A stretch of DNA of 64,000 nt from Arthrobotrys musiformis. Lineage: Eukaryota; Ascomycota; Orbiliomycetes; Orbiliales; Orbiliaceae. The notes below the pieces were generated by a model that saw nothing but the letters and a program-made list of their open reading frames with translations, ran no database searches and was not told the origin of the DNA. Below are positions 44,315 through 57,941 of this stretch, piece by piece. Where the stretch lies: NCBI GenBank assembly GCA_036971715.1, contig JAVHJL010000011.1, positions 434,001-498,000 on the forward strand. Direction: 5' to 3'. Position 1 is the stretch's first letter, and each line of letters opens with the position of its first letter. Made by a program: the position numbers and the translations under genes.

Positions 44315-47300
44315 GCACTGCGGTTTCCGCCCACCCCCTTTCATGTCATGATGTTTACTTCCTGCATCCGTGGAGTCCACTGCTTGCTTTACTGCTACCT
44401 TCATTTCCCTTCCTCCCTTCATTCCTTCTATCCAAGCCCAAAAACCCAACCGAGTAACCCTTCTAATCGCATAGCTATCTTTCGTTTTGCCCATGCTCTT
44501 TCCTCTTTCTCTCTCTTTTTTGCCCTTTCGTTGCATGCATCGTGGTGGAGAACTCGGGTTTAATTTTTATTCGTTACTTGCTTGTAATTCACGTTTGTTT
44601 CGTTTCATCGATTTTGCTTTTGGCTTGTCCCTCTTCTCCCTTATCCGTCCTCGGCCCCTCCTCCTCCTGTTACTCATCCTCGAGCTCTCTTAGCGGTGTT
44701 TTGCTTTCGACTTGTACTTGCTGCAACAAAAACGTCACCTCCATTGCGAAACGGTGCTTTTCCCCTTTTGCTTTTCCTACTTTTTTTCTCTCTCTCTACT
44801 TGTCCCTTAGTACTTTCTACCCCTCTTCCCCCTTCCGAAACCGCGATATATGGTTCGGCATTCCTTATCTAGGTGAGATTTTATTTATTTTATGCATGTT
44901 TGGAGGAGGATAAGGACGCCTTTTTCTTGGTCCTTTTGACTTTTTTGTATCTTTTTTTATTATTATTTTTCTTTTAATTCGTGTAACTTAAGTTATAGTA
45001 GCTGGGAAAGGGAAAAATTGAAATTAATGTTAATAGTTATTGTATTGATTCGTTTCATTGGCACCGATCGTGATATAAAATTCGGAATAGCCGGCTGTTT
45101 AATGAGGTGGAGTAATGGTACTCCAAGAGGAAGCTTGGGTCTAAGCTCTTGATGGTGGGAGAAAAACGTGGGCGTAAAACACGACTTGTTAATACCCTCA
45201 AGATCTCTCACATGCATAAATGTGACACGAAGGGGGGTATATTTTCCGGGAATTTGTGGGGTGTTTTTTTGGGTATCAGATTCGATTGGAGAGAGCTCTA
45301 GATCTGAGGGTACATGTATCTTGATCGGTATACCGGTATCCAAGATAATCATACGCATGCCTACTTTGTTATACCTATATTTCTAATTACATATAGCATG
45401 AATACTTCAACTTTTCTCGTTGTGGTAGAAAGTCCTCCGAGCATTCCATTTCCATTTCCATGTGGAGAATCAGTAGAAAAGAGCGAAAACTGCTCTTGAT
45501 ATTCTTAGCTTTCAAACTGACACCTAAAAGAATGTTACAATGCAAATGCAAATGCTTGGATAAATATTGATCAGATTCGATTCGCTCCTCGGATAGTTTT
45601 ATTTTTCGACAAGGGGGGGAAACCGGGGATAAAGGGCTCCACCAGCCACCTTGGGGTATGGGTTTTTACTGGTTCGAATTTGGGGGATCGTTTCTGAGTT
45701 TACCCAGTTGCTGTGCATATGTGTTTGAGAACGGGAATAAAGAGTTCAAGATCACTTTCGAAGGGGGGTTATCACAAGGTGTCTTTGTCAGCTAGTCTTT
45801 TACGGTACCCGCACATAGGGAAAACCAGGAGCGCCATAGCTTGCTTTGTACCGACGCCCACTTGTGTCCGTATGGAGTAAGTCCAGTATCTTTACGGTTA
45901 GTTACTCTTTTTGCCATTTTCAAAACGGACGTCGACGGTAACCTTTTAATGGTCTTGAGTTTGGTCGTCTGCAATGTAATGTAATGTCATGTCGGTATCT
46001 ATGTATGTAATTCAATGTCAATGAGGATGGTACTCACATGTATACATAGTGTAAGCACCGGTGCCCCTTTTTAATTATGATGTGAGGTATGTAGAGCAGG
46101 TGGATTAATAGATCTATCTGGATCCTCTTGCGGTTCCTTCTCCGGGTTTCTCCACGTTTGTTTCAACGGTCAGGGTTTGCATGAAGGCATTTTGCATATC
46201 TTTGCATTGTCCGGATTGCATTAATATTGCATCGTTCGAGGGTGGCTGTTTGATTGCCTCAGTTATAATAGCCAATGGCTCGAGGGTGCGCATGTCCATA
46301 CGTCCATGGGTATGGAGATTTGATATGATATGATAATTGAGAATTCTATGATATACGATATATGATATATCCTGATATCATATGGTATGTATGGTATGCT
46401 ATGTTATATGTGAGTATCATTATTCAGGGATTCGAGGGTTCGAAGCTATAACTAGAACACACCTTTGGAGTAAATCTGGCAGGGGTATATTCCGTCACAA
46501 GAATCGGATTCCTTTCGTCGCCGTAAGACAGAACAGGATGACTCGCACAGCGCCTTGCCTGTCCGCCAGATAGACAATCCGAGACAAGATGTCTATTTTA
46601 AATTTCTGTTGAAGTTCTGTCTTGTACAGTACAGGTACACCTACACCAGACTCGGCTGCACTGGGAGGATGTCCTGGAGGTGAGGTTGGAAATTGGGTCC
46701 AACACATGGGCAACCACACACCATCCAATTGCTCCAACCGCGAACCAAACCGAGCCAAACCAACCAACCTCCACCAGCCAAAGCTAAACCTCTTTCTGAC
46801 CTCCACCCATCCATACCAACCCATACCATACCAGTGACAAACAGGACAAGACAGACCAGACCATACTGGATACCTCCATACCAGTGGTTGCTGTGGTTGA
46901 TGGTTCTTGCTCTTGGTGCTGTACTTGTAAGTACCAGCCTGCTAATTGCTACCACTTCTCTACCTCTTACTCAACTTACTTAGCATGCGTCCTTACTAAG
47001 AAGTACCGGCCTCCAACATCCTTCTTCTTCTTCTTCCTCTGACCTTCAGCCTCCTTCTCCCTCTCCAGTTTTCTTGTTCTCCCGCTTGCTTGCTTGCTCG
47101 AGAGCAGATACAACTTGGAGCTAACACCATCGACGACGGACCTGCGATTTCAGATGGCTATTCGGAGCTGCTGGTGACCGGAATCCTTTTACGAGAAGAG
47201 GGAAACGAGAAGTACCCAAGCTAGTCGGTCACTGTACTTACTTGGACGGGGTTCCAAGGCTGAAGCATAACAGCTCCTGTACATGTAAGTAACTTTTACA

Positions 47301-49116
47301 TACACTCAGCTTCCCCGGTACCTTTTAACCCCAAAACCTGTTGCACCCCATCGGCAAGAGCATTCAATGCAATGCAAATGCGTCGATGTCAACTTTTTTG
47401 ATTTCGAAGCTGCACCTCCTCACATAATAAGGCTGCTTCGTATCATCTCGTCTCGGAGGTTTTTTTTTATTATCTTTATTTCTGCTGGTTCTTCTGCTGC
47501 TGCTTTTGCATCTGCCTCGTCTTGAGGTACCCTTATCTGTCCATATCACTTTACTTTACATTAGTATCGCTGGGCATCAACCTGCCTTTCACCAGCCAAC
47601 CAACCAAGCCTATTCGATAAAGCTTGCCGTTTCTCACGGATATCTTCCCGAAAGCAATTCTCGCTTGGTTTCCCTGCAAGAAAGACAGCAGGAAGAGCAA
47701 CCAAAACAAAATAAATAAAAAAATAAAAACCTCAAAGGGTTGAAAGCTTCCGTAGAGGTGGGCATTTATGCATTGAATTGCTTCGAGAATCAAACGAAAG
47801 GGAGAAAAACCCTTGTCCGCGTCCCCGTTGACTTGCTTGCCGCTTTGCTGCTTGGTGCTTTACCTTGCCTTGCCTCTGCATTCCCGAATCCTTGCTGTGA
47901 TTGGAGAGACAGCAAACAACAAAAAAGGCCCTAAGCTCCTCGACGTTCCAGTTTGCTTGGGAGGAAAAGGAGAGGGAAAAAGAGGGTATCTGGCAAACCT
48001 TCTACATTGTCTTCGAACTTCCTTCGGCAATCGCTTGTGGCCAAAAGAGGACTGGGGGCTGTGGGAATTTTAATTCCATCAACTCTTCCTTTCTGTCTCT
48101 GCCCTTCGTATTTTACCTTTGACCTTTCAATAAAAGTACCCATTGCTGATCGAAACGGGGTGTTTTGATTTAGCTGCAGCTCTTTGCTATTCTAGAATAG
48201 AAATACGGAACGTCCAACGGATTTCCCACGCCTCTGACGCTTCTTACTTTTTTTCTTTTCTTTTCTTCTCGTTTCTGGCTGGGTTTGGTACTCTTGCAAA
48301 AGGGGCGGGAAACTTATTGAACGGAAAGCTTTTGGCTCGGGAGGTTCATTCATCGCATTGTTCCTTTTTTTTTGAGTCTTTAAAGCTATCTCGTCGCACC
48401 CCTCCCTCTTTTGCTTTACGGATAAGAACGCCCGGGAGCTGTTTTGTTTGGAACGAAACGGTTTCGATCGATCAAGGGTCTTGTCTATTATTTTTTATAC
48501 GAAGGGAAGCTGGAAAAGATACCTGATACGTACAGTAAGGCCGCCTCCTTCCTGAAATGCTACGCGCCCTTTCCCTTTCCCGCTATTGTTCCTTTGGGCG
48601 GATGACCTTTTTGAGGGTTTTCCCTCTCTCTTCTGGTTTTTCTTGCAGATTACCCGAGATTGGAAACCATCCAGCCCAGCTACCCCGCTACTTCTTAGCT
48701 GGGTGATTGCGTTTCTTGTTTGCAACTCACAATCCCCATCGAACCTCCTTTTTCTGAGAAATGTCACGGCTAACGAGGTCCTCGTCACAACTGCTTCGCT
48801 CTTAGTTAGTTGTGGTTTCTTAAAAAGATAAAAAAAAAAAAGTTTATAAACGGCGTCTAAGGTAAACGGATTCAGGGGGCGCCGTTTCAAACGACTAGAA
48901 TATTCTCTGATTAGGGGGGGCATTTTCCCGCGCTCTCACTTTATTATTACGAGGTTTTCCTTTTCTCTCTTACGTTGCCGTTCAGCCTTCCATACCCCCC
49001 CTGGTAGATATACCACCTTCATAGGGGTGTGCGTGGTTTAACTCACAGTCCCCTTTCTCAACAACGCGAACTTCACAACCACGACCTTTATTCCTTCCTC
49101 GACATCATCTTTCACC
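44315..49116. other. 4.8-kb region without recognisable genes (alpha-actinin 3' UTR, PAK promoter/leader)
   Basis: The first 650 bp are very pyrimidine-rich and probably alpha-actinin 3' UTR. The segment from about 48,230 to 49,116 is also pyrimidine-rich and is probably the 5' leader of the PAK gene, possibly with leader introns. Between them lie AT-rich palindromic sequence (46,320-46,415) and a C/A-rich stretch (46,620-46,880). No coding gene is supported. Confidence 0.5.
46320..46415. repeat. GATAT-rich low-complexity, partly palindromic tract
   Basis: Repeated GATAT/ATATC words (GATATGATATGATAA, GATATATGATATATC, CCTGATATCATATGG) make a self-complementary AT-rich stretch that could form hairpins. 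It contains many GATA-type words, but a regulatory use is not shown. Confidence 0.5.
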
Positions 49117-51682
<2,566 letters not shown>

Positions 51683-52216
51683 GACCCCGAACTTCACTTT
51701 AGAAAGGCAGGTAGACAAAGTGGCGTGGTGAAGTTGGACAAAGAAGAGAAGGAGGAAATATTGGCGACTCATGAAAGACATTTACGGGAGGGTGTGGAGG
51801 CGTGGAAGGGGATGGTGCGGAATTATTTATCCCCAAAAAGAGAGGTGCCGCCGGAGGAGGAGTCTAGTGCTTTGACGAGGGGTATGACGAGAAGAAGTAT
51901 GACAACAGATGAAGTATTGGAACCGACCAGTGGGCCATTGACGAGAAGGGATATGGAGAAGAGGGAGCTAGTCAAGTACCAGCCTCGCTCCGCCTCAACG
52001 CCTCCTAGTAGAGAGCTTGCTAGGATACCCGAGACAACCGTCGGCATTGCAGACAAGCGTTCATTTCATTCCGAACCTGACTCGACAGCTCCGACCCCCG
52101 AAGGCGTACAACCCAAGAAGAGACCACCGCCTTTGTTGTTGAACTTAAGGAGAGAAGAGCAGGAGCCGGAGCCGGAGAAACCTCGGAAGGGATTATGGCC
52201 TTTTCGGCGGTCCTAG
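51683..52216 (+). other. open in-frame C-terminal extension after the PAK stop codon
   Basis: The PAK reading frame continues without a stop from 51683 to TAG at 52214-52216. It encodes a charged tail (KEEKEEILATHERHLREGVEAWKG, further on many Arg/Glu/Pro, ending KGLWPFRRS). There is no ATG at its head; the first Met lies about 40 codons in, so an independent gene is unlikely. A 42-bp GT-AG segment, 51669-51710, contains the stop, is a multiple of three, and if removed would fuse the tail to the kinase (total 974 aa). It has no good branch site and is very short for an intron. Stop-codon readthrough is the alternative. Either would yield two kinase isoforms. Confidence 0.55.
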
Positions 52217-53297
52217 CCTTGGAGATTCTTGTTACGGTCCTGTTTTTTTTCTTTCTTTTTTCTCTTCTTTCAGAAATCTTGGAATTCCCCCGACTCACTC
52301 CCCCGGAGCCTCCCCCCTCTCTTTCGTCGTCAGGCCAACATTTCTTTTCTCCTTCTTCTCTTTCACAGCTTGTACTTTTTGTGATATGGTTTTTTTTTTT
52401 TTTTTTGCCCAGGGCTTTTTATATTTACTACACTTACATACCATGCGACAAAGGATATTTTATGTTACTACTATTACTACATGTCTTTTTTTTTCTTCTT
52501 TCTTCTTCCCCATTTTCTTCTAGAAATCCTTCCCCCAGTTTGTTTTTTAGCAGAAGCCAACCGCGCCGTTGAAGGTACCACCCATGATTATTAGTGTTTT
52601 CACCACTTTATGTTCCTTTATTGCCACACGGAGTCATTCATACCTCTTACTTACTTCTTCTATTCCTTCCGACGTCGTATTCTTTTATGTCCATCCCCTT
52701 CGATGATTATATCACTTCTTCTTCTTCTTCCGAATTCCTTTCTACCTTCTCCTTTCTTCTTCTTTCAGTTGGACTTCTTTCGTCGTTTTTCCCTTTTGCG
52801 TGAAACTGGCGGAACTCGAAATGAAACGGCCTCTTAAGCTTCCTTTTGAATTGTGGTATTTTTTAGTCTTCCTTCTATACATATATATATACATACTTAT
52901 ATATATTCTACCTAACTACTACTATTACTACCCGCATTAAATAGTGGACGAATACTACCTGGTTACTTGCTTGACTTCTTGGATAGTGAATGCTTATATT
53001 AGATTGGTCCCGTGCTCGGTTTTCTAGGCCTATTGGGTCTTTCAGGTGGAGTGAATGAAATCATATGTAATAGATTGTCTCGTACCCAGACTACCAGGGT
53101 GCGTAATAGATTAACCAGTCGGTTTTTTTAAAAGCTAAGCGTAGCGCCGCCACACTTTGATGAATATATGTGGTGCAATCAAAGAATCGATATTTCTTGA
53201 ACGGATCAAAGAAGGATAAAGAGAAATAAACCATCAAAAGAAAAATTTTAATTCTGAAACTGTCTAAGGAAATATTTGTGGAGCGTATAAAAAGGTT
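52217..53297. other. pyrimidine-rich 3' region between convergent genes
   Basis: The sense strand of the PAK gene is strongly T/C-rich to about 52,800, probably 3' UTR. No gene is supported. A second copy of the 27-bp dispersed repeat lies at 53076-53102. Confidence 0.5.
53076..53102. repeat. copy 2 of a 27-bp dispersed repeat
   Basis: Matches 10941-10967 at 24 of 27 positions on the same strand; all three differences are transitions. The flanking sequences do not align. Confidence 0.4.
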
Positions 53298-55541
53298 TTA
53301 CATAAACGCATCAGTGTTAGGAACCAACAGGAACGGCGCAGGCGACGAAGTAGGAATATAAGAACAAGTCTCCACCGTGGCAGTAGCGAAGAAATACTCC
53401 TTGGTCCCGGACTCCTCACATACCCATATATAAGCTCTGGGTTCGTTACCCACCAAGAAAACCCCGTACTGGCTGTCGACATTGATTTTCACGTATTTCC
53501 TGTTGTTAGTGATGTATTGAGAATCCGGGGTGAACATCATCGCGTCGTCGTCCATTGACACACTCAGATTTGGATCTTTGACGGTGAGATAGTAGGGGTC
53601 ATCGTCGTATCCTGCTAGACGGAGTCTCCGGAATCCACCTTCGGGGTTCGCTTCGATGAAGTAACGGATGAACGTGACGTCGCAAACGTCTGAACCACAA
53701 AGACGGGGGTGTGAGGGACTACCTCTTGCGTAGAACAGATATTGACCGTACTGGTAATGGACAAGGTAGCCGGCGTAGTTCCAAGCTTTTGTGAGGGTTG
53801 CTGCGTATGCTGTCGTTGTGGTTGTTACCCCTGTGTAGCGGGTTGTAGTGATTACGACATTGGTTGAGGTCGATTTTGTGGACGTTGTTCTTGAAAGGCT
53901 GGCGATTATGCTTGTTGAGGTTGTGGTTGTGGGGCCGGGGAAAACGCGGGAGCAGGCGCTACTTATCTGAGGGGGTGCGTAGATGGTGAGTTCGCTGGGG
54001 ACTTCGACGTCTTGTCTTTTTTCGACCTTCGAAGCGCTACGACCGCGCTTTCTTGAGAACTTTGTGGATTTACCTGTGGAAAGGACGTTGGTGACCGTTA
54101 TAATGTAGTTTGACTTTGTGGTTGTGAGGATGCCGTTCACGGTGGCGGAGGATGTCGAGCTTGAGACGACGGTGGATGTGGTGGTGAAGGTTGAGGTTGA
54201 TGAGACTGTGGTTGTGGTTGTTGATATTTGATACTGCCAGGTGATGTAAGACGAGCAGAAAGACTGCAGGCCGAACGCGAGAATGACGTTGTATGCGTCC
54301 GTGGGATTGGGGTCAAAAGTCGGCTGTTCAGTGGTGGTGGTTACCTCTGTTTGTGTGGTCGTCGTCCTGGTTGACGAAGTGGTGGTGGTTGTGCTGGTGA
54401 AGTCTGTCAATGTGTCAGTGTCCCCAGGGGGTATGACGGCTGGGGTGGTAGTGGTGGTGGTGGTGGTGGTAGTGGGTCTGGACGAGGAGGTTGAACTCGT
54501 CCTCGTACTCGTCGTGGTCGCGCGTCTTGTGGATGTGGTTGAAGTTTGAGGGCGTAGGAGGAGGACTAATTGCTGCCAGGTCTTCGGGATGTTCTTGGAC
54601 CCGAGTATTGCCATGAATATCTTTAATAACGACGAAGCTCGCTTCACTTTGCCACCGGTCGTGCCTGAATCATCTTGCGGCTGCTGGAAGTACTCGTATG
54701 TCGTTCCGCCATGGTCAAGTCGCATTGCACCGCTCGCGCTGTCGAGGTACCATGCCGTCGGTATATCCCCGACCTGTAGGTCGTCTTTCAATCCATGGAG
54801 AACTTCACAAGGTATGTCATCTGCTCTTGCATTCAATCTACTCCTTTCGTCTAGAAGACTAGCGTTAGGTCTCAGGTAAACGATCTCGTCAGAGGCTGCG
54901 GATAGTTGAAGGTATCCTTCGCTACTGATGGCGAGCAATGGGACGGGCGAACCGTCTTCTGGTGCTGGGGCGAGGACCACGGATCCACCGATGAATTGGA
55001 AGAATAGTTCTACGCCGTCGGCATTGAGTGTGCGCATGACGAACGGGGTAGCTTGAGGATTGAATGATTCCGATGTAGATTATGATTCCGTCAAGGACCC
55101 GGTGGCTGAGCCGGTGGTGGTGGTAGTACCGGAGAGCGTGGTGACGCCCGATGATACCGATACGGATCCATCTGATGCCGTAGATGCTTCTGTGGGGATA
55201 GGCGTGGGGGGTAGTGCGGATGTACCGCTGCCACCAGGGCTTTGTGAGCTACCCCCATCCTCAGAACTGAATGTAGACCCCGGACTCTCGGTATCAGTGC
55301 CGGGAGAAGTGCCACCGCCATTGTCATTGCTAGGGCCCCAGATTATTCTATCACAGAGGGGTAGACTTCGACACTGTCCGGTTACCGTAAGAGTGTTATG
55401 AGCAGTGACAAATACCGTGGTTGTAATGTCTTGTGGCGCTACGAATTCAAGGTTGGCGACAAACCATGATAGCGCGAATGTTAATCGAAGGACTGGGGAG
55501 CCCCGAGCGCGAGCCTCCTGGGATGCTGGGAGGAAGATCAT
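53298..55541 (-). CDS. Thr/Ser-rich secreted protein of unknown function
   Basis: A minus-strand gene that starts at 55541 with a signal peptide or anchor (hydrophobic core LRLTFALSWFVANLEFVA, after a basic stretch), then a Ser/Gly/Thr-rich part, and runs to 53298. One in-frame TAA (55080-55082) interrupts it. A 78-bp in-frame GT-AG intron (55129-55052) with a TTGAC branch-like site removes the stop and gives 721 aa. The mature part has an N-terminal beta-rich domain (VELFFQFIGGSVVLAPAPEDG), long Thr/Ser tracts likely to be O-glycosylated, an SRKRGRSASKVEKRQ basic site that suits Kex2-type cleavage (KR), and a C-terminal Cys-containing domain (RLCGSDVCDVTFIRYF). Without the splice the 579-residue piece has no secretion signal, so the spliced model is preferred. 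Family not recognised. Confidence 0.72.
54425..54550 (-). repeat. ACC/ACT-rich poly-threonine coding tract
   Basis: On the coding strand, runs of ACC/ACT triplets (eleven Thr in a row at best) encode a mucin-like stretch. This part of the gene is prone to slippage. Confidence 0.7.
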
Positions 55542-57232
55542 GTTCTCCTTTGTATATATCCTAGGTTTGGTCGACCGTGCGGGTGCAACTGAAAACTAGT
55601 TTCGATCGAGAGCTGCAGGTTGATTCGATTCCGTCGCTGCGGTATGATGTACCGTCTACAGAGTACAAGACCCATTCTTTAGGACGGAAATAATAAACGC
55701 CGACTTCTGCACAAATAAAAGTCTCGACATGACTATACACAACAGGGCTAGAGGGAGATATTATGGAAAGAAGACTACAGAGATCTGAAAAACTTAGATC
55801 TATAGAGCCAGTTTGTATTTTCAACTCTCACAATGCACCGTTCTGAGTCTATACAGTTTTGAATATCAATATAAGTATGCTCTGATATCATGATCAAAAA
55901 ATCGATTAATCGAGTAAACCGGTGTTTATTGCATTATATGATGTAAATACGCGCGGATATCTCGTGTCTACGGATCTACCACATATCATCCCAGGTGGTT
56001 CTCTTTGTATACCTTAATATTTCCATAATCGTCCTAGACTTTAAGTATATTACTCAATTAGGTATAAGAATTAATACAAGACTTCTATAAACGGAAATAA
56101 ACCGTCACCGATTTACAACAAAATCAACACACGTCTTTTGTGTAACCGTCGTGTATTAACCACCCACGTGGATTCTGTTTAACTCATTCGTAGCTCGCTC
56201 GGATACCGAAATACGATGTTTCAATTCTATAGAGAGATAGAGTATGGCGAGCTTGAGTTGTTCGGATTTTCGGCTCAGCTAATTAGAAAGCACTCTAGTC
56301 CCATCTCCATGATCACTTGCATTGAGGGATGTAGAACCGGCCCGGACGGACCTGATTATATAAACCAAGCACACATAAAACCCTAGATGCCGAGAGTTCC
56401 AGAAATCACGCAAGAAAAACTAGAAGGGCCCTGAAAGAAATATATATTATCGCCTGTTAGATTAATTTTTTGCCACCCGAAGACCGCTCGTTTCAGAGCT
56501 GGTATGTACCCGGGTACCTGCGCATGCGGATTATTCACCCTGCTTTTTTTTTATTTTTCGCGGAGTATGGTTCTCCGGAAATGAAGAGAATAGATCCCGG
56601 ATACCCCAGAAAAATCATGGTATCGCCTAACTTGAAAAAGGATCGACTAGGTCCGGTGTGCATGGTCCTTTTTTTCGCCTTGCTTTTTTTTTTTGTGTGG
56701 TTTCGCCGGATAAATTCAATTCGGACGGATCTTGTGACGAAGCTCGACGGGTAAAATATGAAGCAACTATCGATGACCCCTGATTTTTCCCCAGACCCAC
56801 AAAATTACCCGTATCTTCTCGAAGAAATTCAAAATGCAAAATGTCTCTGCTAAAATGCGGAGATACTTCAACGTTTTTCCTTCGGTTTCTAGAATTTCTG
56901 CGGAGTTGCGCAAGGGTAGGTAATTCGGGGTCACGAGGACTTAAAGTGGTAGCGAGTTAGGTCCCCACGTGTGTTCTAAAACGTTAGTACCTTACTCAGG
57001 GACGATTGGATTTTAGTAAGGTATAAGGTTTTTGGTGGAGTTTTAATTTTCAGCCAAGCTACGGCGATCACAACAGTTGGAGGGGTAGAGGGACAGGGAT
57101 CAATCAGTCAATGTCATGAATTATTTCATTCATTGCAAGTTCGAGAGCTATGCTATCCTAACATAGATATGTGTACGTAATTTTTTAACTACATAAACAA
57201 AGAGGTGGAAAAAAAAAAGAGAAACGTGACGT
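55542..57232. other. intergenic region
   Basis: Contains the promoter of the Thr-rich secreted protein (left) and the 3' flank of the charged orphan gene (right). No gene is recognised. Confidence 0.5.
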
Positions 57233-57941
57233 TTAGTAGATGATATACTCAACCTCGACGCTCTTGCTCTTGATTTCGGTCTCAGTCTCCTTTTTCGACT
57301 TGCTGCCGTCGGTCTTCTGGCCGAATTCAGACTCGGACTTGGTGCTGAGTTCATGAGGACCAGCCTCAGCCTCATCCTTGCCCTTGGAGGCGATCTTCCT
57401 CTCCGGCCTCTTGCCCTTGGTCCATTTCTTCTCAATCTCGACTTCCCTCTCGATTTCGATTTCAGTCTTGATCTTAGTCTTGGTAATTTCGAAACCAACC
57501 GGGACGTCATCCGCTTCTAGTTCGTCACTGAGCTTCAGCTTTGGAGCGGAATCATCGACTTCGAATTCAATCTTGAAGTCGGCGGTGAAGTCGCCAGAGG
57601 TGAGGGTGTATTTCAGCTCATCACCCTGTGCGATCTTAAAGGTAGATACCGATCCGCCCTCGAGAACAGTTGGGGCCTCGGTTTTGTCGCTGACTGTGGA
57701 TTTTTCTTTGTTGAGGGTGATGGTGGCATCGGCTTTGATTTCGATTTTGACGGGGACTGGTTATTAGATAATAAGATGGGTTAGTTGAGATGTTCGTGGT
57801 ACTCTTAAGATGTAAAGGAGGTTACTAACCGGTATAACGGACGTCACCGGCCTCTTTGATTTCTTTGATCCTGTCGCTGATGGCGAAGTCGCTAAGGACG
57901 GCTTCGATTTGGCTTTGGAGTTGAGCTACTGCGGCGGCCAT
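57233..57941 (-). CDS. charged (Lys/Glu-rich) protein of unknown function
   Basis: Two exons on the minus strand, 57941-57830 and 57756-57233, joined by a 73-bp intron (GTTAGT...CCAG), encode 211 aa. The protein starts MAAAVAQLQSQIEAVLSDF and has no signal peptide. The middle (about 35-130) reads as alternating hydrophobic/charged beta-strands (VPVKIEIKADATITLNKEK, FTADFKIEFEVDD). From about 130 on it is dominated by Lys, Glu, Thr and Ile (ITKTKIKTEIEIEREVEIEKKW) and ends SKSVEVEYIIY. The second exon has no early ATG, so it is easily missed, but codon structure is clean and the frame is open over 174 codons. Function and family unknown; expression should be confirmed. Confidence 0.7.
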
